This document shows, in pieces, positions 8,164-16,805 of a stretch of 64,000 nt of DNA; the first letter of the stretch is position 1, and every line of letters begins with the position of its first letter. Under the pieces are notes generated by a model. That model was given only the letters and a program-made list of their open reading frames with translations, did not search any database and was not told the origin of the DNA. The stretch comes from Spartobacteria bacterium (GTDB lineage Bacteria; Verrucomicrobiota; Verrucomicrobiia; Chthoniobacterales; UBA10450): assembly GCA_003134785.1 (NCBI GenBank), contig PLCN01000021.1, forward strand, positions 1 to 64,000, given 5' to 3'. Position numbers and translations under genes: made by a program.

Positions 8164-8679
8164 ATGCAAACAACATGGGAGTTTCTAAGTACGGTGCTCG
8201 GTCTGGGCGTTGAGCCGAAGAATCTGACATTCTTTCAAATTTCGCTTCGAGGATTCATCGTGTTTGCCGCTGCTTTGGTAATGCTGCGGATAGGCGATAG
8301 ACGCGCACTATCGCAAAAGACACCATTCGACACTGTTCTCATTGTCCTGCTCGCTGCAGTGTTGTCGCGCGCAATCAATGGAAGTGCCGCGTTCTTTGCC
8401 AGCATTGGCGGCAGCTTCGTCATGGTTGTGCTACATGGAATTTTGGCCAAAGTGTGTTGCCAGTATCATCCCGTCGGGCGATGGCTCAAGGGCGAGCTGT
8501 ATGTTTTGGTGCGGGACGGCCAGCTCTGTTCTGAAACAATGAAGAAAAAGTGCGTCACAGAACATGATATCGAAGAAGACATGCGTCTCAGCGCGAAAAC
8601 CGAGGATTTGACCGATATAAGAACAGCCCGGCTTGAGCGGAGCGGCGATCTCAGCTTTATTCTGAAAACCACAACTTAG
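8164..8679 (+). CDS. DUF421 (YetF/YcaP-type) membrane protein
   Basis: A 171-residue protein. Three membrane helices (about 26-42, 55-75, 82-98) precede a small soluble domain with KGELYVLVRDGQLC and DIEEDMRLSAKTEDLTDI, which is the DUF421 pattern seen in YetF/YcaP proteins. The domain order and length match the family. The soluble part faces the cytoplasm in structural models of relatives. Function is not established. Single gene on the plus strand, convergent with the truncated DUF899 gene. Confidence 0.85.
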   Translation: MQTTWEFLSTVLGLGVEPKNLTFFQISLRGFIVFAAALVMLRIGDRRALSQKTPFDTVLIVLLAAVLSRAINGSAAFFASIGGSFVMVVLHGILAKVCCQYHPVGRWLKGELYVLVRDGQLCSETMKKKCVTEHDIEEDMRLSAKTEDLTDIRTARLERSGDLSFILKTTT

Positions 8680-8707
8680 CCAACGGCTATTCTCGGCCGC
8701 CGTTAGA

Positions 8708-9016
8708 CTACAGCGGCATGCCGACGACGCCGAGGCCGCGTCCATCGAACAGATCGGCGAGCGTCTCCTTACCATTCGGGCCGTCGAAAACGTATTGCTT
8801 GTCGATCTTGACCCAGGGCAGCTCGCGACGATGACGACTCACTTCATCGCGCAACCGAGTTAATTCCTTCTCGCGCGTCAGGAAGTCCTTGCGCGCAATG
8901 AGCCACTCGGCTTCCGACACGATTCTCGGATGATTCATTTGGCTCGGTTCCATTTCGAGTTTTATCTCGCCGATGTCCATTCGCTGACCCGGTCTCCTTG
9001 AAATTGAGGATACCAC
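8708..9016 (-). pseudogene. DUF899 thioredoxin-like protein, 3'-truncated
   Basis: This encodes only the N-terminal ~75 residues of a DUF899 protein: NHPRIVSEAEWLIARKDFL, then KELTRLRDEVSRHRRELPW, then KQYVFDGPNGKETLADLF. Family members run to about 230-250 residues and continue into a thioredoxin-like fold. Here the homology ends after DGRG and a stop follows eight codons later. Translation most likely began at ATG 8938. The missing 3' part should lie below 8708, where only the convergent DUF421 gene is found, so it has been deleted. Confidence 0.75.
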
Positions 9017-9160
9017 AAGCGTTCATTGTATCCCCTATTTGTATCCCCTAAGACCAAAATCAGGCATATTACAGCTAATCACCGCAAAAGCAGAATTATC
9101 GTAAGTGCCTGAGAGTCAATCCATAATCAACGATAGCTAACGTTAGCAAACACCCGTTTT

Positions 9161-9202
9161 CTAATTACGAATCAGCTGCTCTACCAACTGAGCTACTTCG
9201 GC
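9161..9202 (-). pseudogene. 5' half of a tRNA-Thr(CGT) gene
   Basis: Read on the minus strand this is a normal tRNA start: acceptor 5' arm GCCGAAG, D-arm GCTCAGTTGGTAGAGC, anticodon stem CTGA and loop TTCGTAA (anticodon CGT, plus bases 9167-9169). The 3' side of the anticodon stem is degenerate (TTAG). No variable loop, T-arm or 3' acceptor follows. The remaining sequence is AT-rich and leads to a direct repeat of TGTATCCCCT at 9028 and 9041. It looks like the scar of an element that integrated at the anticodon region. Confidence 0.8.
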
Positions 9203-9509
9203 CTGAAAGCAGAACGCGGGAACATGCCACCCACTCGCGACGCCGCAAGCTGTAGCCGCGGCCCTGTGGGCCGCGCGATCTGCCATCGTCCGAGATGAAT
9301 CCCGACGCGCCTCACAAAGGCGCGGCTCCAGGGAGGATAAAGGTCTCGCGGAGTGCGATGCGTTGCGGCTCGCGCTTGGAGCGGTTCTTGTTCGTTCTCG
9401 GCGGGTTCGCCGTCGCGTCCGCCTGGTCGAAGGAACCGTCACGACTAGCGCGGGGTGCCAAGTCCTTGCCCAATCGCTAAGTCATTTAGTCGCTAATTGG
9501 CTAAATGAT
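9203..9509. other. Intergenic region with a palindromic repeat
   Basis: No convincing gene. It contains one copy of the dispersed palindromic repeat (9251-9276), a related inverted pair at about 9308-9334, and a short motif of the CGCTAAG...CTAAATG kind at 9473-9512 that recurs in other gaps (for example near 11150 and 21010). Confidence 0.5.
9251..9276. repeat. Dispersed palindromic repeat (REP-like), copy 1
   Basis: The unit reads TGTAGCCGCGGCCCTGTGGG followed by CCGCGC. The same TGTAGCCGCGnnnnTGTGGG core recurs at 42262, 57752 and 61233. The arms pair into a hairpin with a CCTGTGG loop. Confidence 0.7.
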
Positions 9510-10463
9510 TCAGATTCCCCACGTCTTCACGAACTGGGAGAAGTTTGGCAGAAGATCGGTCGCGGCGTGAATGATCATCACCGCGAAAAGATTTTTCGTT
9601 CGCGCCCAGACAATCCCAAACATGATCCCGCCCACCGACAAGACCGCGATCGCATAAGCGATTGAATCCGCCGGCGAAGGATTCGCCCCGATCGCCTCCT
9701 CCAATCCGGCGTGCCGCAGGATAAATCCCGGCGCGTGCGCCAGGCCGAAGAGCAGCGCCATCAACGCCACGCCGCTCACCTCCGATTTGAACCATGCCGC
9801 CAGGCGCGTTTGGATCAGCGCGCGAAAAAAGAATTCTTCGACCAGGCCCGCCTCGAGAAAGAGCCAGGCGAAACAGAGCGGCAACCCGAGCGCGAGCTGG
9901 CCGGCATGAAATTCACCTCGCCGGATCGGCGCCGCGCCGCCACCCAGGAAATATTGAAAGACGAGAATGGCAGCACTAAGAACGAGGACCACCGGCAGAT
10001 GATTGCCGGCCGACGCGCGCACGCCTGAAAACTGGAGCCCGAAGTCTCGCCAGCGATATCCAAAGAGCGCGCGAAAAAGAATGAAAGGAATCGCGACGAA
10101 GATGATCAGTTTTCGAGTTAAGACGACGAAGAATTTCGCCCGTTCTGAAGCGAGCCAACTGGCGGGCACGAGCATCTCCGAAAGCACGGCGCCCCAAATC
10201 AGATAGAGCGTGACGCCGATCACGCAGGCGAAGAGCGCCAATATTTCCCCGGCGCTGCGGTTGACCGTCAGGCTCAGCGGGCGCGCGCGGAACGTCGCGA
10301 TCCAGGCCAGCAGCGGGAGCGCGAGCCCGAAAATAATCAGCTCAACGATCGCGTCTTCGTGCCCGAAGCTCTTGTTAGGCCAGAGGAGGGCAAGGCTTGC
10401 ACCATAAGCAGCGAGGCCGAGCAGCGCCCAGACATTTCCGAAAACATTCAGCAACGCTCTCAA
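9510..10463 (-). CDS. CPBP-family intramembrane protease
   Basis: A 317-residue polytopic membrane protein with about eight helices. The C-terminal half holds the CPBP/Abi (CAAX protease and bacteriocin-processing) motifs: EEFFFRALIQ at about 210-219, FGLAHAPG at about 240-247, and HAATDLLPN near residue 300. These carry the Glu-Glu, Arg and His residues of the intramembrane active site. Bacterial members mature prenylated or peptide substrates or act in bacteriocin immunity; no peptide gene is seen nearby, so the substrate is unknown. It is followed on the same strand after 12 bp by... the upstream phosphoribosyltransferase gene, whose transcript may run into it. Confidence 0.85.
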   Translation of the reverse strand: MRALLNVFGNVWALLGLAAYGASLALLWPNKSFGHEDAIVELIIFGLALPLLAWIATFRARPLSLTVNRSAGEILALFACVIGVTLYLIWGAVLSEMLVPASWLASERAKFFVVLTRKLIIFVAIPFILFRALFGYRWRDFGLQFSGVRASAGNHLPVVLVLSAAILVFQYFLGGGAAPIRRGEFHAGQLALGLPLCFAWLFLEAGLVEEFFFRALIQTRLAAWFKSEVSGVALMALLFGLAHAPGFILRHAGLEEAIGANPSPADSIAYAIAVLSVGGIMFGIVWARTKNLFAVMIIHAATDLLPNFSQFVKTWGI

Positions 10464-10475
10464 TCGCGTTCCTTC

Positions 10476-11126
10476 CTATTCGTCCTGCGTCGTTCGCGCC
10501 AGCGTTTCCCGCACTTCATCATCGGTGGTTTGCGAGAAATCCTCGTAGAACTGGCCGACACCATGAAAGAATTCCGGCGCGAACGCGCAGATCAATTCGT
10601 CGACTTCCGCCTCGAGTTCCCGGCATGTTTCCGGCGCGCCGACCGGGACTGCGACCACGATTTTCGCGACGCCTTGTTTTCGTAACGCATCCGCAGCGGC
10701 GCGCATCGTTGCACCCGTCGCCAGACCGTCATCGACCAGAATGACAACGCGGCCACGCAAATCCAGAGCGGGCCGCCCCTGCCGATAAAGCGTTTCCCGT
10801 CGGTCCAGCTCCAGTTTTTCCTGAGCTACGACCAACTCGAGAAGCGCTGCTGAATTGGGGACGGCGCGCATCACGTCTTCATTCAACACGCTCACGTTGC
10901 CAGAGGCGATCGCGCCCATGGCCAACTCTTCGTAGCCCGGCACGCCAAGTTTCCGCACTACAAAAACATCGAGTGGCAGTCCCAGTCGCCGCGCCACTTC
11001 ATAAGCGACGGGAACGCCGCCACGCGGCAACCCGAGGACGATGGCATCATCGCGACCGCGATAATGCGTTAATCTCTCCGCCAACCGTCGTCCCGCTTCC
11101 GCGCGGTTTGGAAATGCTCTTTGCAT
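10476..11126 (-). CDS. Phosphoribosyltransferase-family protein
   Basis: A 216-residue type I phosphoribosyltransferase-fold protein. The PRPP-binding loop is VVILVDDGLATGATM at about 128-142. An upstream 'IVLGLPRGGVPVAYEVA' strand-loop (about 29-46) is typical of the predicted phosphoribosyltransferases often found beside erythromycin-esterase or dienelactone-hydrolase genes. The C-terminus is acidic and family-specific. The nucleobase substrate cannot be told from the sequence. It is 12 bp upstream of the CPBP protease on the same strand. Confidence 0.85.
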   Translation of the reverse strand: MQRAFPNRAEAGRRLAERLTHYRGRDDAIVLGLPRGGVPVAYEVARRLGLPLDVFVVRKLGVPGYEELAMGAIASGNVSVLNEDVMRAVPNSAALLELVVAQEKLELDRRETLYRQGRPALDLRGRVVILVDDGLATGATMRAAADALRKQGVAKIVVAVPVGAPETCRELEAEVDELICAFAPEFFHGVGQFYEDFSQTTDDEVRETLARTTQDE

Positions 11127-11175
11127 GCGACCGCCTGTTCTCTTGGAATCGCTAAATCACTAACTGGCCAGTTCG

Positions 11176-11817
11176 CTAAGTACTTTCCCCGTCCACATAT
11201 TGCGGATAGAGCTGCCGCGCGCAATTCGGACAAACACTGTGGCTAAACTGCGCTTCCGAACGCGTGGTGATATATTTTTCCATCACCTCCCACTCCCCGC
11301 GCTCGTTCCGGATTTGTTTGCATGCGGCGCAAATCGGCAGCAGGCCTTCGAGGCGTTTGATCTGCGCCATGGTGGCGAAGAGTTCTGCGTTCAGCTTTTC
11401 CTGGGCGCGCAATTGCCGGCGCACCACTGAGGCGATTCCCGCCACCATGATGCAGGCGGCAAACTGCATCAGCGCATTCCATCCCTGGATCGCCAGGGAA
11501 GAGTAAGGATGGCCCGAGGCATAATCAGCTGCGAACCACGTCCCAGCAGCGAGAAGCGACATGTAGACGCCGCTGCGCAGACCGACCCGCCAGCTGAGCA
11601 GCCATACGGGCAGGAAATAAAACGCGAAGACATGCAGTTCGTATCCAGTCGCGTAGTCGAACCAACCGACCGCGCTGAGAATGACCAGTCCCAACACCCA
11701 GATGAACGCCGCGCTTTGGCGCCAGTGACGCTTCGGATTCGCGGAATCGGTCACTGCGCGAACAAATACCGAAAGCGTCCGCCGGTCAATGCATGCTCGT
11801 GACTCATCACATGTCAC
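11176..11817 (-). CDS. Membrane protein with a C-terminal Cys-rich sensor-tail domain
   Basis: A 213-residue protein. Residues about 35-130 form four membrane helices of sensor type (FIWVLGLVILSAVGWFDY..., VFAFYFLPVWLLSWRVG...). A short coiled segment follows, then the soluble motif LLPICAACKQIRNERGEW ... ITTRSEAQFSHSVCPNCARQLYP. That motif is a known C-terminal domain of many response regulators and PAS proteins, with conserved CxxC and CPxC pairs. There is no kinase, cyclase or output domain. The start overlaps the stop of the upstream gene by 11 bp, so the two are probably translated together. Confidence 0.75.
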   Translation of the reverse strand: MTCDESRACIDRRTLSVFVRAVTDSANPKRHWRQSAAFIWVLGLVILSAVGWFDYATGYELHVFAFYFLPVWLLSWRVGLRSGVYMSLLAAGTWFAADYASGHPYSSLAIQGWNALMQFAACIMVAGIASVVRRQLRAQEKLNAELFATMAQIKRLEGLLPICAACKQIRNERGEWEVMEKYITTRSEAQFSHSVCPNCARQLYPQYVDGEST

Positions 11818-12577
11818 TCATCACTCGCTTCATCTGCCGTTTGCGATAAGTGGAGTAAGCCGGCACGAGAATGGCCATCGAGAAATAGACCCAGCCGCTC
11901 CACGCGATCTCGCGTATGGGCAGGGTCAGCGAGAGAACCAGGGACGCGATCCCCACGCAGGCCGGGACACTCCATCCCACCATCTCACCGCGTGTCATCA
12001 ATCGCTCCCGCGCATTCAACCGCAAGGGCTCGCGCAATTGCCAGGCCCGAAGATTGAGCAGCACGACCTCGATCGCGATGGCGATGAAACCCAAAGCATA
12101 AACGGCAAAAAGAGATCGCGCCTCGGCTTCGGTGCTGGGCCCCAGGGTCTGGCCCACCCAGCCGCCACTGAGCAGGTTCCACATCGCCCCGAAAATCGCT
12201 TTGAGCGGGTAGATGTAGATGAGGATCGTAACCAGCATCGCCCAGCTGATCAGAATCGAAACTCCATCTTCGAGGCCGTAACGCCGGCTCCATAACCAAT
12301 GGCCGCGCCAAAAAATGCTCAGCACCGCGATGCTGCAGATAAAGGTCGGGACATTCCTGAACGCCTTTAGCAGCGTGACGATATCGTCGGGGATTTGCTG
12401 TGCAGCGATCACCAACATGGTAATGGCGAAGGCGAACCCCGCGTCGATAAAGGTTTCCAGCCGCGTCATCTGCATTCCGCGCAATCTGAATCCACGGAGC
12501 CGCGGCAGGGAATCCAGTTGAGCGGGCAATGCCGACGCGATTTCTTCATGCCGCTCTTTCCTCGCGCTCGTGCTCAT
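11807..12577 (-). CDS. TMEM175-like (DUF1211) membrane protein
   Basis: A 256-residue protein with six predicted helices. The first helix carries MTRLETFIDAGFAFAITMLV, close to the RxxxFSDGVFAFAxTLLV signature of bacterial TMEM175/DUF1211 potassium-channel-like proteins. The canonical Ser-Asp is here Ile-Asp, with the Asp and the FAFAIT core kept. I chose ATG 12577; codons upstream to 12652 are arginine-rich and overlap the neighbouring gene. K+ conduction is an inference from the family. Confidence 0.7.
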   Translation of the reverse strand: MSTSARKERHEEIASALPAQLDSLPRLRGFRLRGMQMTRLETFIDAGFAFAITMLVIAAQQIPDDIVTLLKAFRNVPTFICSIAVLSIFWRGHWLWSRRYGLEDGVSILISWAMLVTILIYIYPLKAIFGAMWNLLSGGWVGQTLGPSTEAEARSLFAVYALGFIAIAIEVVLLNLRAWQLREPLRLNARERLMTRGEMVGWSVPACVGIASLVLSLTLPIREIAWSGWVYFSMAILVPAYSTYRKRQMKRVMSDM

Positions 12578-12611
12578 GCTTATGATCGTGCTCGCTTTTT
12601 CTTCCCGTCCA

Positions 12612-13523
12612 TCAACCCTTCGTTCCCCTCGACATCGCTTTCCGATAAACAAGATCCGCCGCCACGATGTCCTCCACCGCTACGCCGACCGATTTGAAGA
12701 GCGTGATCTCTTCTTCGGACTCTCGGCCTCGTTTCGTGCCAGCGATTACCTCGCCGATCTCGGCGAAAATGTCACCGGCTGCAATCACGTCCCCGGATTC
12801 TTTCATCGCAGCTTCCCGCAGCTCGACGTAGATGCGCGCTCTGCGCAGCGCTTCGTCATCCAGCTCGCGCCAGTTAGGTCGCGTCGCGCCCACGGCATTG
12901 ATGTGCGTTCCCGGCGACAACCACTCACCCATCAAGACCGGCGTCGTCGCAGCCGTCGCCACCGCGATCACGTCGGCTCCCCGCACCGCTTCCTCGGCCG
13001 ATGCTGCCGCGGTGACTTTGAACTGTCGCGCGAACTCACTCGAGTTCCGCGGACTCCAGACCCGCACCTCGCGAAATTTTCTCACGATCCGCAACGCTGC
13101 CAAATGGCTCCGTGCCTGCACACCCGACCCGAGAATAGCCAGCACCGACGCATCCTCACGCGCCAGCAGGTCCGTGGCCACAGCCGATACCGCCGCCGTT
13201 CGCATCTCAGTAATAAGCCGCCCGTCCATCGTCACGAGCGGCTCACCTGTCTGCGGACGAAAGAGAAGAATCATCGCATGATGCGTCGGCACTCCGGTGT
13301 TGTTTGGATAGAACGTCACGATCTTGGCACCGAGTGCGCCACCGTAAGCGGGCATCACGGCGAAGAAGCCGTTGTGCTCAGCCACGGGCAGAACCAGCCG
13401 CATGGGTTGCTCGACCTTGCCCGCCGAAAGATCGCGCAAGGCACCCGCCATTGCCGGGATCAGATCCTCCATCCGCAAAACTTCGCGAACCTCTTCTTCA
13501 ACGAGAAACATTGGGAGCGTCAT
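12612..13523 (-). CDS. Ornithine cyclodeaminase / mu-crystallin family enzyme
   Basis: A 303-residue NAD(P)-dependent enzyme of the OCD/mu-crystallin/Delta1-pyrroline-2-carboxylate reductase family. Visible features are the substrate-side RTAAVSAVATDLLA stretch (about 108-121), the nucleotide-binding loop LAILGSGVQARSHLAAL (about 128-144), and the late NAVGATRPNWRELDD segment. Family members act on ornithine, cyclic imines or related amino acids; which one cannot be decided here. Its start codon overlaps the stop of the upstream permease gene in ATGA, so it is the last gene of the exporter operon. Confidence 0.85.
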   Translation of the reverse strand: MTLPMFLVEEEVREVLRMEDLIPAMAGALRDLSAGKVEQPMRLVLPVAEHNGFFAVMPAYGGALGAKIVTFYPNNTGVPTHHAMILLFRPQTGEPLVTMDGRLITEMRTAAVSAVATDLLAREDASVLAILGSGVQARSHLAALRIVRKFREVRVWSPRNSSEFARQFKVTAAASAEEAVRGADVIAVATAATTPVLMGEWLSPGTHINAVGATRPNWRELDDEALRRARIYVELREAAMKESGDVIAAGDIFAEIGEVIAGTKRGRESEEEITLFKSVGVAVEDIVAADLVYRKAMSRGTKG

Positions 13524-14737
13524 TCAAAGCGCAGGCCTTCGATCGGGTCGAGCTGCGAGGCCTTCCGTGCCGGATAGTAACCAAAAAAGATTCCGACCCC
13601 GGCCGAGAAGAAAGCCGCTACCAAGATGATGTTGAGTGATAGATGCATTTGCCAATGCAACGTGCCGCGCAACACGGATGATCCCGCAATCCCGGCCGCA
13701 ACCCCGAGCACTCCGCCGATCAAACTCATGACAATTGCTTCGCTTAGGAACTGCATCTTAATATCCCGGTCCGTCGCGCCGATGGCCATACGAATGCCGA
13801 TCTCGCGCGTGCGCTCCGTCACGGAGACCATCATGATATTCATGATTCCAATTCCGCCCACGAGCAGCGACAACGACGCCGCGCTTCCGAGCAAGAGGGT
13901 AAACACATTCGCCGCCGCCAGTTGAGTGCGAATAATTTCTTCCGGCGTGCGGATGTTGAAATCATCGTCTTCGCCCGGCCGAAGATGATGCCGCTCGCGT
14001 ACGAGCGCGACGATGCGCCGGGCCGCTTCGGGAATATCTTCCCGGCGCGCGGCCGAAAAGTAAACGTCGTCCAGCCAATCCATTCCGGTGACTCTTTTCT
14101 GCGCGGTGGTGATGGGCATGACGAGGAAATCGTCCTGATCCTGCCCCGTCGTGGAAAACCCCTTGCCCTGGAGCACACCCAGGACCTTGAACGGAATTCC
14201 CTGAACTCGGATTACTTCACCGACGGGATTGGCTGTTCCAAACAGGTTCGAGGAGATGGTTTCTCCGATGACGCAGACCGTGGAGGCATGTTCGACATCG
14301 TCCTCAATGAACGGCGCTCCCAGCGCGATGCTCCATTTTCGGATCTCGAAATAGTCCGGGCTCACTCCGCGAAACTGCGTCCCCCAGTTCGAGTTGCCGT
14401 AGATGACCTGAATGTGCCCATCCACGTTAGGCGAAGCGCTTTTGATTCCCGGCACTTGATCGAGCACCGCGCGGCAATCGCCCAGCGTAAGCGTCTTGCT
14501 GCCTCTGCTGCCGACGCGCACTCCGTTCCGGGCCCGGTCGCCCGCCTCGAGCCAGACGAGATTGTCTCCGACGTTGTGCAACTGCTCTTCGACGCGTTTC
14601 GATCCGGCCTCTCCGACACCAACCACGCAGATGAACGAGCCGACGCCGGCAATAATGCCGAGCATCGTCAGCACGCTGCGGACTTTGTTCCGCAGCAACG
14701 CCTTCAGGGCCTCGCGCATGATGGTATCGAAAAACAT
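13520..14737 (-). CDS. MacB-type ABC transporter permease 2
   Basis: A 405-residue permease with one N-terminal helix (MREALKALLRNKVRSVLTMLGI), a large periplasmic MacB-type domain (about 45-270) and a C-terminal FtsX domain with three helices including GGIGIMNIMMVSVTERTREIGIRMAIGA. I chose ATG 14737. It is a paralogue of the next gene upstream, 28 bp away. With the adjacent ATPase and membrane-fusion protein it should form a MacAB-TolC-like exporter in which ATPase and permease are separate chains. Confidence 0.9.
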   Translation of the reverse strand: MFFDTIMREALKALLRNKVRSVLTMLGIIAGVGSFICVVGVGEAGSKRVEEQLHNVGDNLVWLEAGDRARNGVRVGSRGSKTLTLGDCRAVLDQVPGIKSASPNVDGHIQVIYGNSNWGTQFRGVSPDYFEIRKWSIALGAPFIEDDVEHASTVCVIGETISSNLFGTANPVGEVIRVQGIPFKVLGVLQGKGFSTTGQDQDDFLVMPITTAQKRVTGMDWLDDVYFSAARREDIPEAARRIVALVRERHHLRPGEDDDFNIRTPEEIIRTQLAAANVFTLLLGSAASLSLLVGGIGIMNIMMVSVTERTREIGIRMAIGATDRDIKMQFLSEAIVMSLIGGVLGVAAGIAGSSVLRGTLHWQMHLSLNIILVAAFFSAGVGIFFGYYPARKASQLDPIEGLRFE

Positions 14738-14765
14738 TCTTGATCTCGTTAGGCCGAAACGCCGC

Positions 14766-15986
14766 TCATTCGTATCGGAGCGCTTCAATTGGATCCAATC
14801 GCGCTGCCTTCTGCGCTGGATAAAAACCGAAAAACACTCCGATCGCAATCGAGACCAAGGCAGCGATCAAGATTGCAGTCGTCGAGACGGCCACCGGCCA
14901 TCCTGCCGTCGAGGAAATGATAAAGGAAGCGCCGACTCCGGTCAGAATTCCGATGACGCCGCCCAGGAGGCTGATGGCAATCGCTTCAATCAAGAACTGC
15001 CGCTGCACGTCGCCCTCCGTGGCGCCGATCGCAATGCGAATGCCAATCTCGCGGGTTCGTTCCGTGACAGAAACGAGCATGATATTCATGATCCCAAGGC
15101 CACCCACAAAAAGCGAGACGCCGCCGATGGATCCCAGCAGCACGGTCATGACCTTGCTCGCTTCCGAAGCGACATCGGCAATGTCGGCCAGATTGCGCAC
15201 GGTGAAATCATCCGTCTGCCCTGGGCGGATCCGATGCCGATCGCGCAAGAGAGCCTGGATCTGTTGCTGCGCGGCATAGCTCGAAGAGCGGGATCTGGCC
15301 GAGGCCATCGCGAACCGTAACCAGGGTTGTCCGGTCATCTTCTTCTGCACCGTGGTGAGCGGCGCAATGATAGTATCGTCCTGGTCCTCGCTCAGCGCGG
15401 CCGATTGACCTTTCGCCACCAGAACGCCCACCACGAGGAAAGGCAGATTTCCGATTCGGATTTTTTTTCCGACTGCTTCAGTGGAAGCGAACAGATTTTT
15501 GCGAACGGTCTCGCCGATTACCGCCACGTTCGCGGCATTCGTGACATCGTCCCGCGTAAAACTTGTCCCGCTCTGAAACGGCCACGTTCGGATATCGAAG
15601 TATTCAGGCGTTGTCCCGACGACCCGTGTTCCCCAATTGTCTCCCTCATAGACGAGCTGGGCGGAGGTCTGTGTGCCCGGCGCAACCGCGACCACCGCCG
15701 GACATTCCCGCGCGATCGCCGCCACATCCGGCTCGAGCAATGTCTTCGTGCTCCCGTTCCCGACGCGCAGCCCGCCTGAATTCCCCGAACCGGAGCTGAT
15801 GAAAAGCATGTTCGATCCGAGTGTAGCGATCTGCTTCTGCACCGTCTGATCGGCGCCCTGACCGATACCAATCATGGCAATCACCGCGCCGACCCCGATG
15901 ATGATGCCAAGCATCGTCAGGATCGACCGTGTCTTGTTCCGAAGCAGCGCCCGCATGGCGATCTGGAGAGTGGAAAGGAAATCCAT
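14766..15986 (-). CDS. MacB-type ABC transporter permease 1
   Basis: A 406-residue permease with the same layout as its downstream neighbour: N-terminal helix (ALLRNKTRSILTMLGIIIGV), periplasmic MacB core, and an FtsX tail with GGLGIMNIMLVSVTERTREI and ARLDPIEALRYE at the end. The start ATG is 7 bp downstream of the ATPase stop. Two different permeases suggest a heterodimeric transporter; FtsX-type exporters need two permease copies. Substrate unknown. Confidence 0.92.
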   Translation of the reverse strand: MDFLSTLQIAMRALLRNKTRSILTMLGIIIGVGAVIAMIGIGQGADQTVQKQIATLGSNMLFISSGSGNSGGLRVGNGSTKTLLEPDVAAIARECPAVVAVAPGTQTSAQLVYEGDNWGTRVVGTTPEYFDIRTWPFQSGTSFTRDDVTNAANVAVIGETVRKNLFASTEAVGKKIRIGNLPFLVVGVLVAKGQSAALSEDQDDTIIAPLTTVQKKMTGQPWLRFAMASARSRSSSYAAQQQIQALLRDRHRIRPGQTDDFTVRNLADIADVASEASKVMTVLLGSIGGVSLFVGGLGIMNIMLVSVTERTREIGIRIAIGATEGDVQRQFLIEAIAISLLGGVIGILTGVGASFIISSTAGWPVAVSTTAILIAALVSIAIGVFFGFYPAQKAARLDPIEALRYE

Positions 15987-15993
15987 GAACTCT

Positions 15994-16770
15994 CTAATCC
16001 TCCAGCGCCGGCATCGTTTTGATCATCTCTGCGGCCACGGCCCGGTTGGAAATAATTTCGTCGCGCCGAATCGTGCCATCGCGAAAAACGATACTGCGCC
16101 GCGCGAAACGCGCGATATCCGCTTCGTGAGTCACCAGGATGATGGTGAGACCCTTGTCGTTTAACGTCTGAAATATCTCCATCACTTCGACGGAGGTGTG
16201 ACTGTCGAGATTCCCGGTCGGTTCGTCGGCCAGGAGGATCGAAGGTCGATTAACCAAGGCGCGCGCGATGGCCACCCGCTGCTGCTGACCTCCGGAAAGC
16301 TGCGATGGAAAATGGTCCGTTCGCTCTGCTAGCCCGACCAATCGAAGCGACTCAAGGGCGCGCTCTCGGCGTTCCTCTTTGGCGATGCGCGCGTAGAGCG
16401 TCGGGAGCTCGGTGTTCTCGAGCGCGGTCGTGCGGGAGAGAAGATTAAAACCTTGGAAGACGAATCCTATCTTGCGGTTCCGAATGCCGGCCAACTGAAT
16501 CTTGTCGAGCTTGGCTACATCTGTTCCTTCAAGCAAGTAACGACCGGAACTCGGTTTATCGAGACAACCGAGGATGTTCATGAAGGTGGACTTGCCGCTG
16601 CCGCTCGCGCCCATGATCGCGACGAACTCTCCGCGCTTTATCTCCAGGTTCACGCCGCGCAACGCGTGCACTTTATTCTCACCCATCTGATAATACTTAT
16701 GCAGCTCTTCCACATGGAGAACGTTTTCTCCCTGATCGGGACCCGTGAGCGGAGATTCGGAAGGCGCCAC
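15994..16770 (-). CDS. ABC transporter ATP-binding protein, MacB/LolD type
   Basis: A 258-residue ATPase. Walker A is GASGSGKST (about 54-62), the signature is LSGGQQQRVAIARAL, and Walker B is ILLADEPTGNLDS. The N-terminal ~17 residues before VLHVEELHKYY are an extra low-complexity stretch. It powers the two FtsX permeases that follow. Located between the membrane-fusion gene and the permeases in a compact operon. Confidence 0.93.
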   Translation of the reverse strand: MAPSESPLTGPDQGENVLHVEELHKYYQMGENKVHALRGVNLEIKRGEFVAIMGASGSGKSTFMNILGCLDKPSSGRYLLEGTDVAKLDKIQLAGIRNRKIGFVFQGFNLLSRTTALENTELPTLYARIAKEERRERALESLRLVGLAERTDHFPSQLSGGQQQRVAIARALVNRPSILLADEPTGNLDSHTSVEVMEIFQTLNDKGLTIILVTHEADIARFARRSIVFRDGTIRRDEIISNRAVAAEMIKTMPALED

Positions 16771-16805
16771 GGGAAAAGCTTCGCGATTTTTCTCGTGACG
16801 CCCAA

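Noticed and set aside
9161-9442. Minus-strand reading frame ending EVAQLVEQLIRN
   Set aside because: This is the tRNA-Thr 5' half translated by accident; VAQLVEQ is the known false translation of a tRNA D-arm.
13304-13639. Arg-rich plus-strand frame
   Set aside because: Antisense to the well-supported cyclodeaminase and permease genes; high GC content keeps many opposite frames open.
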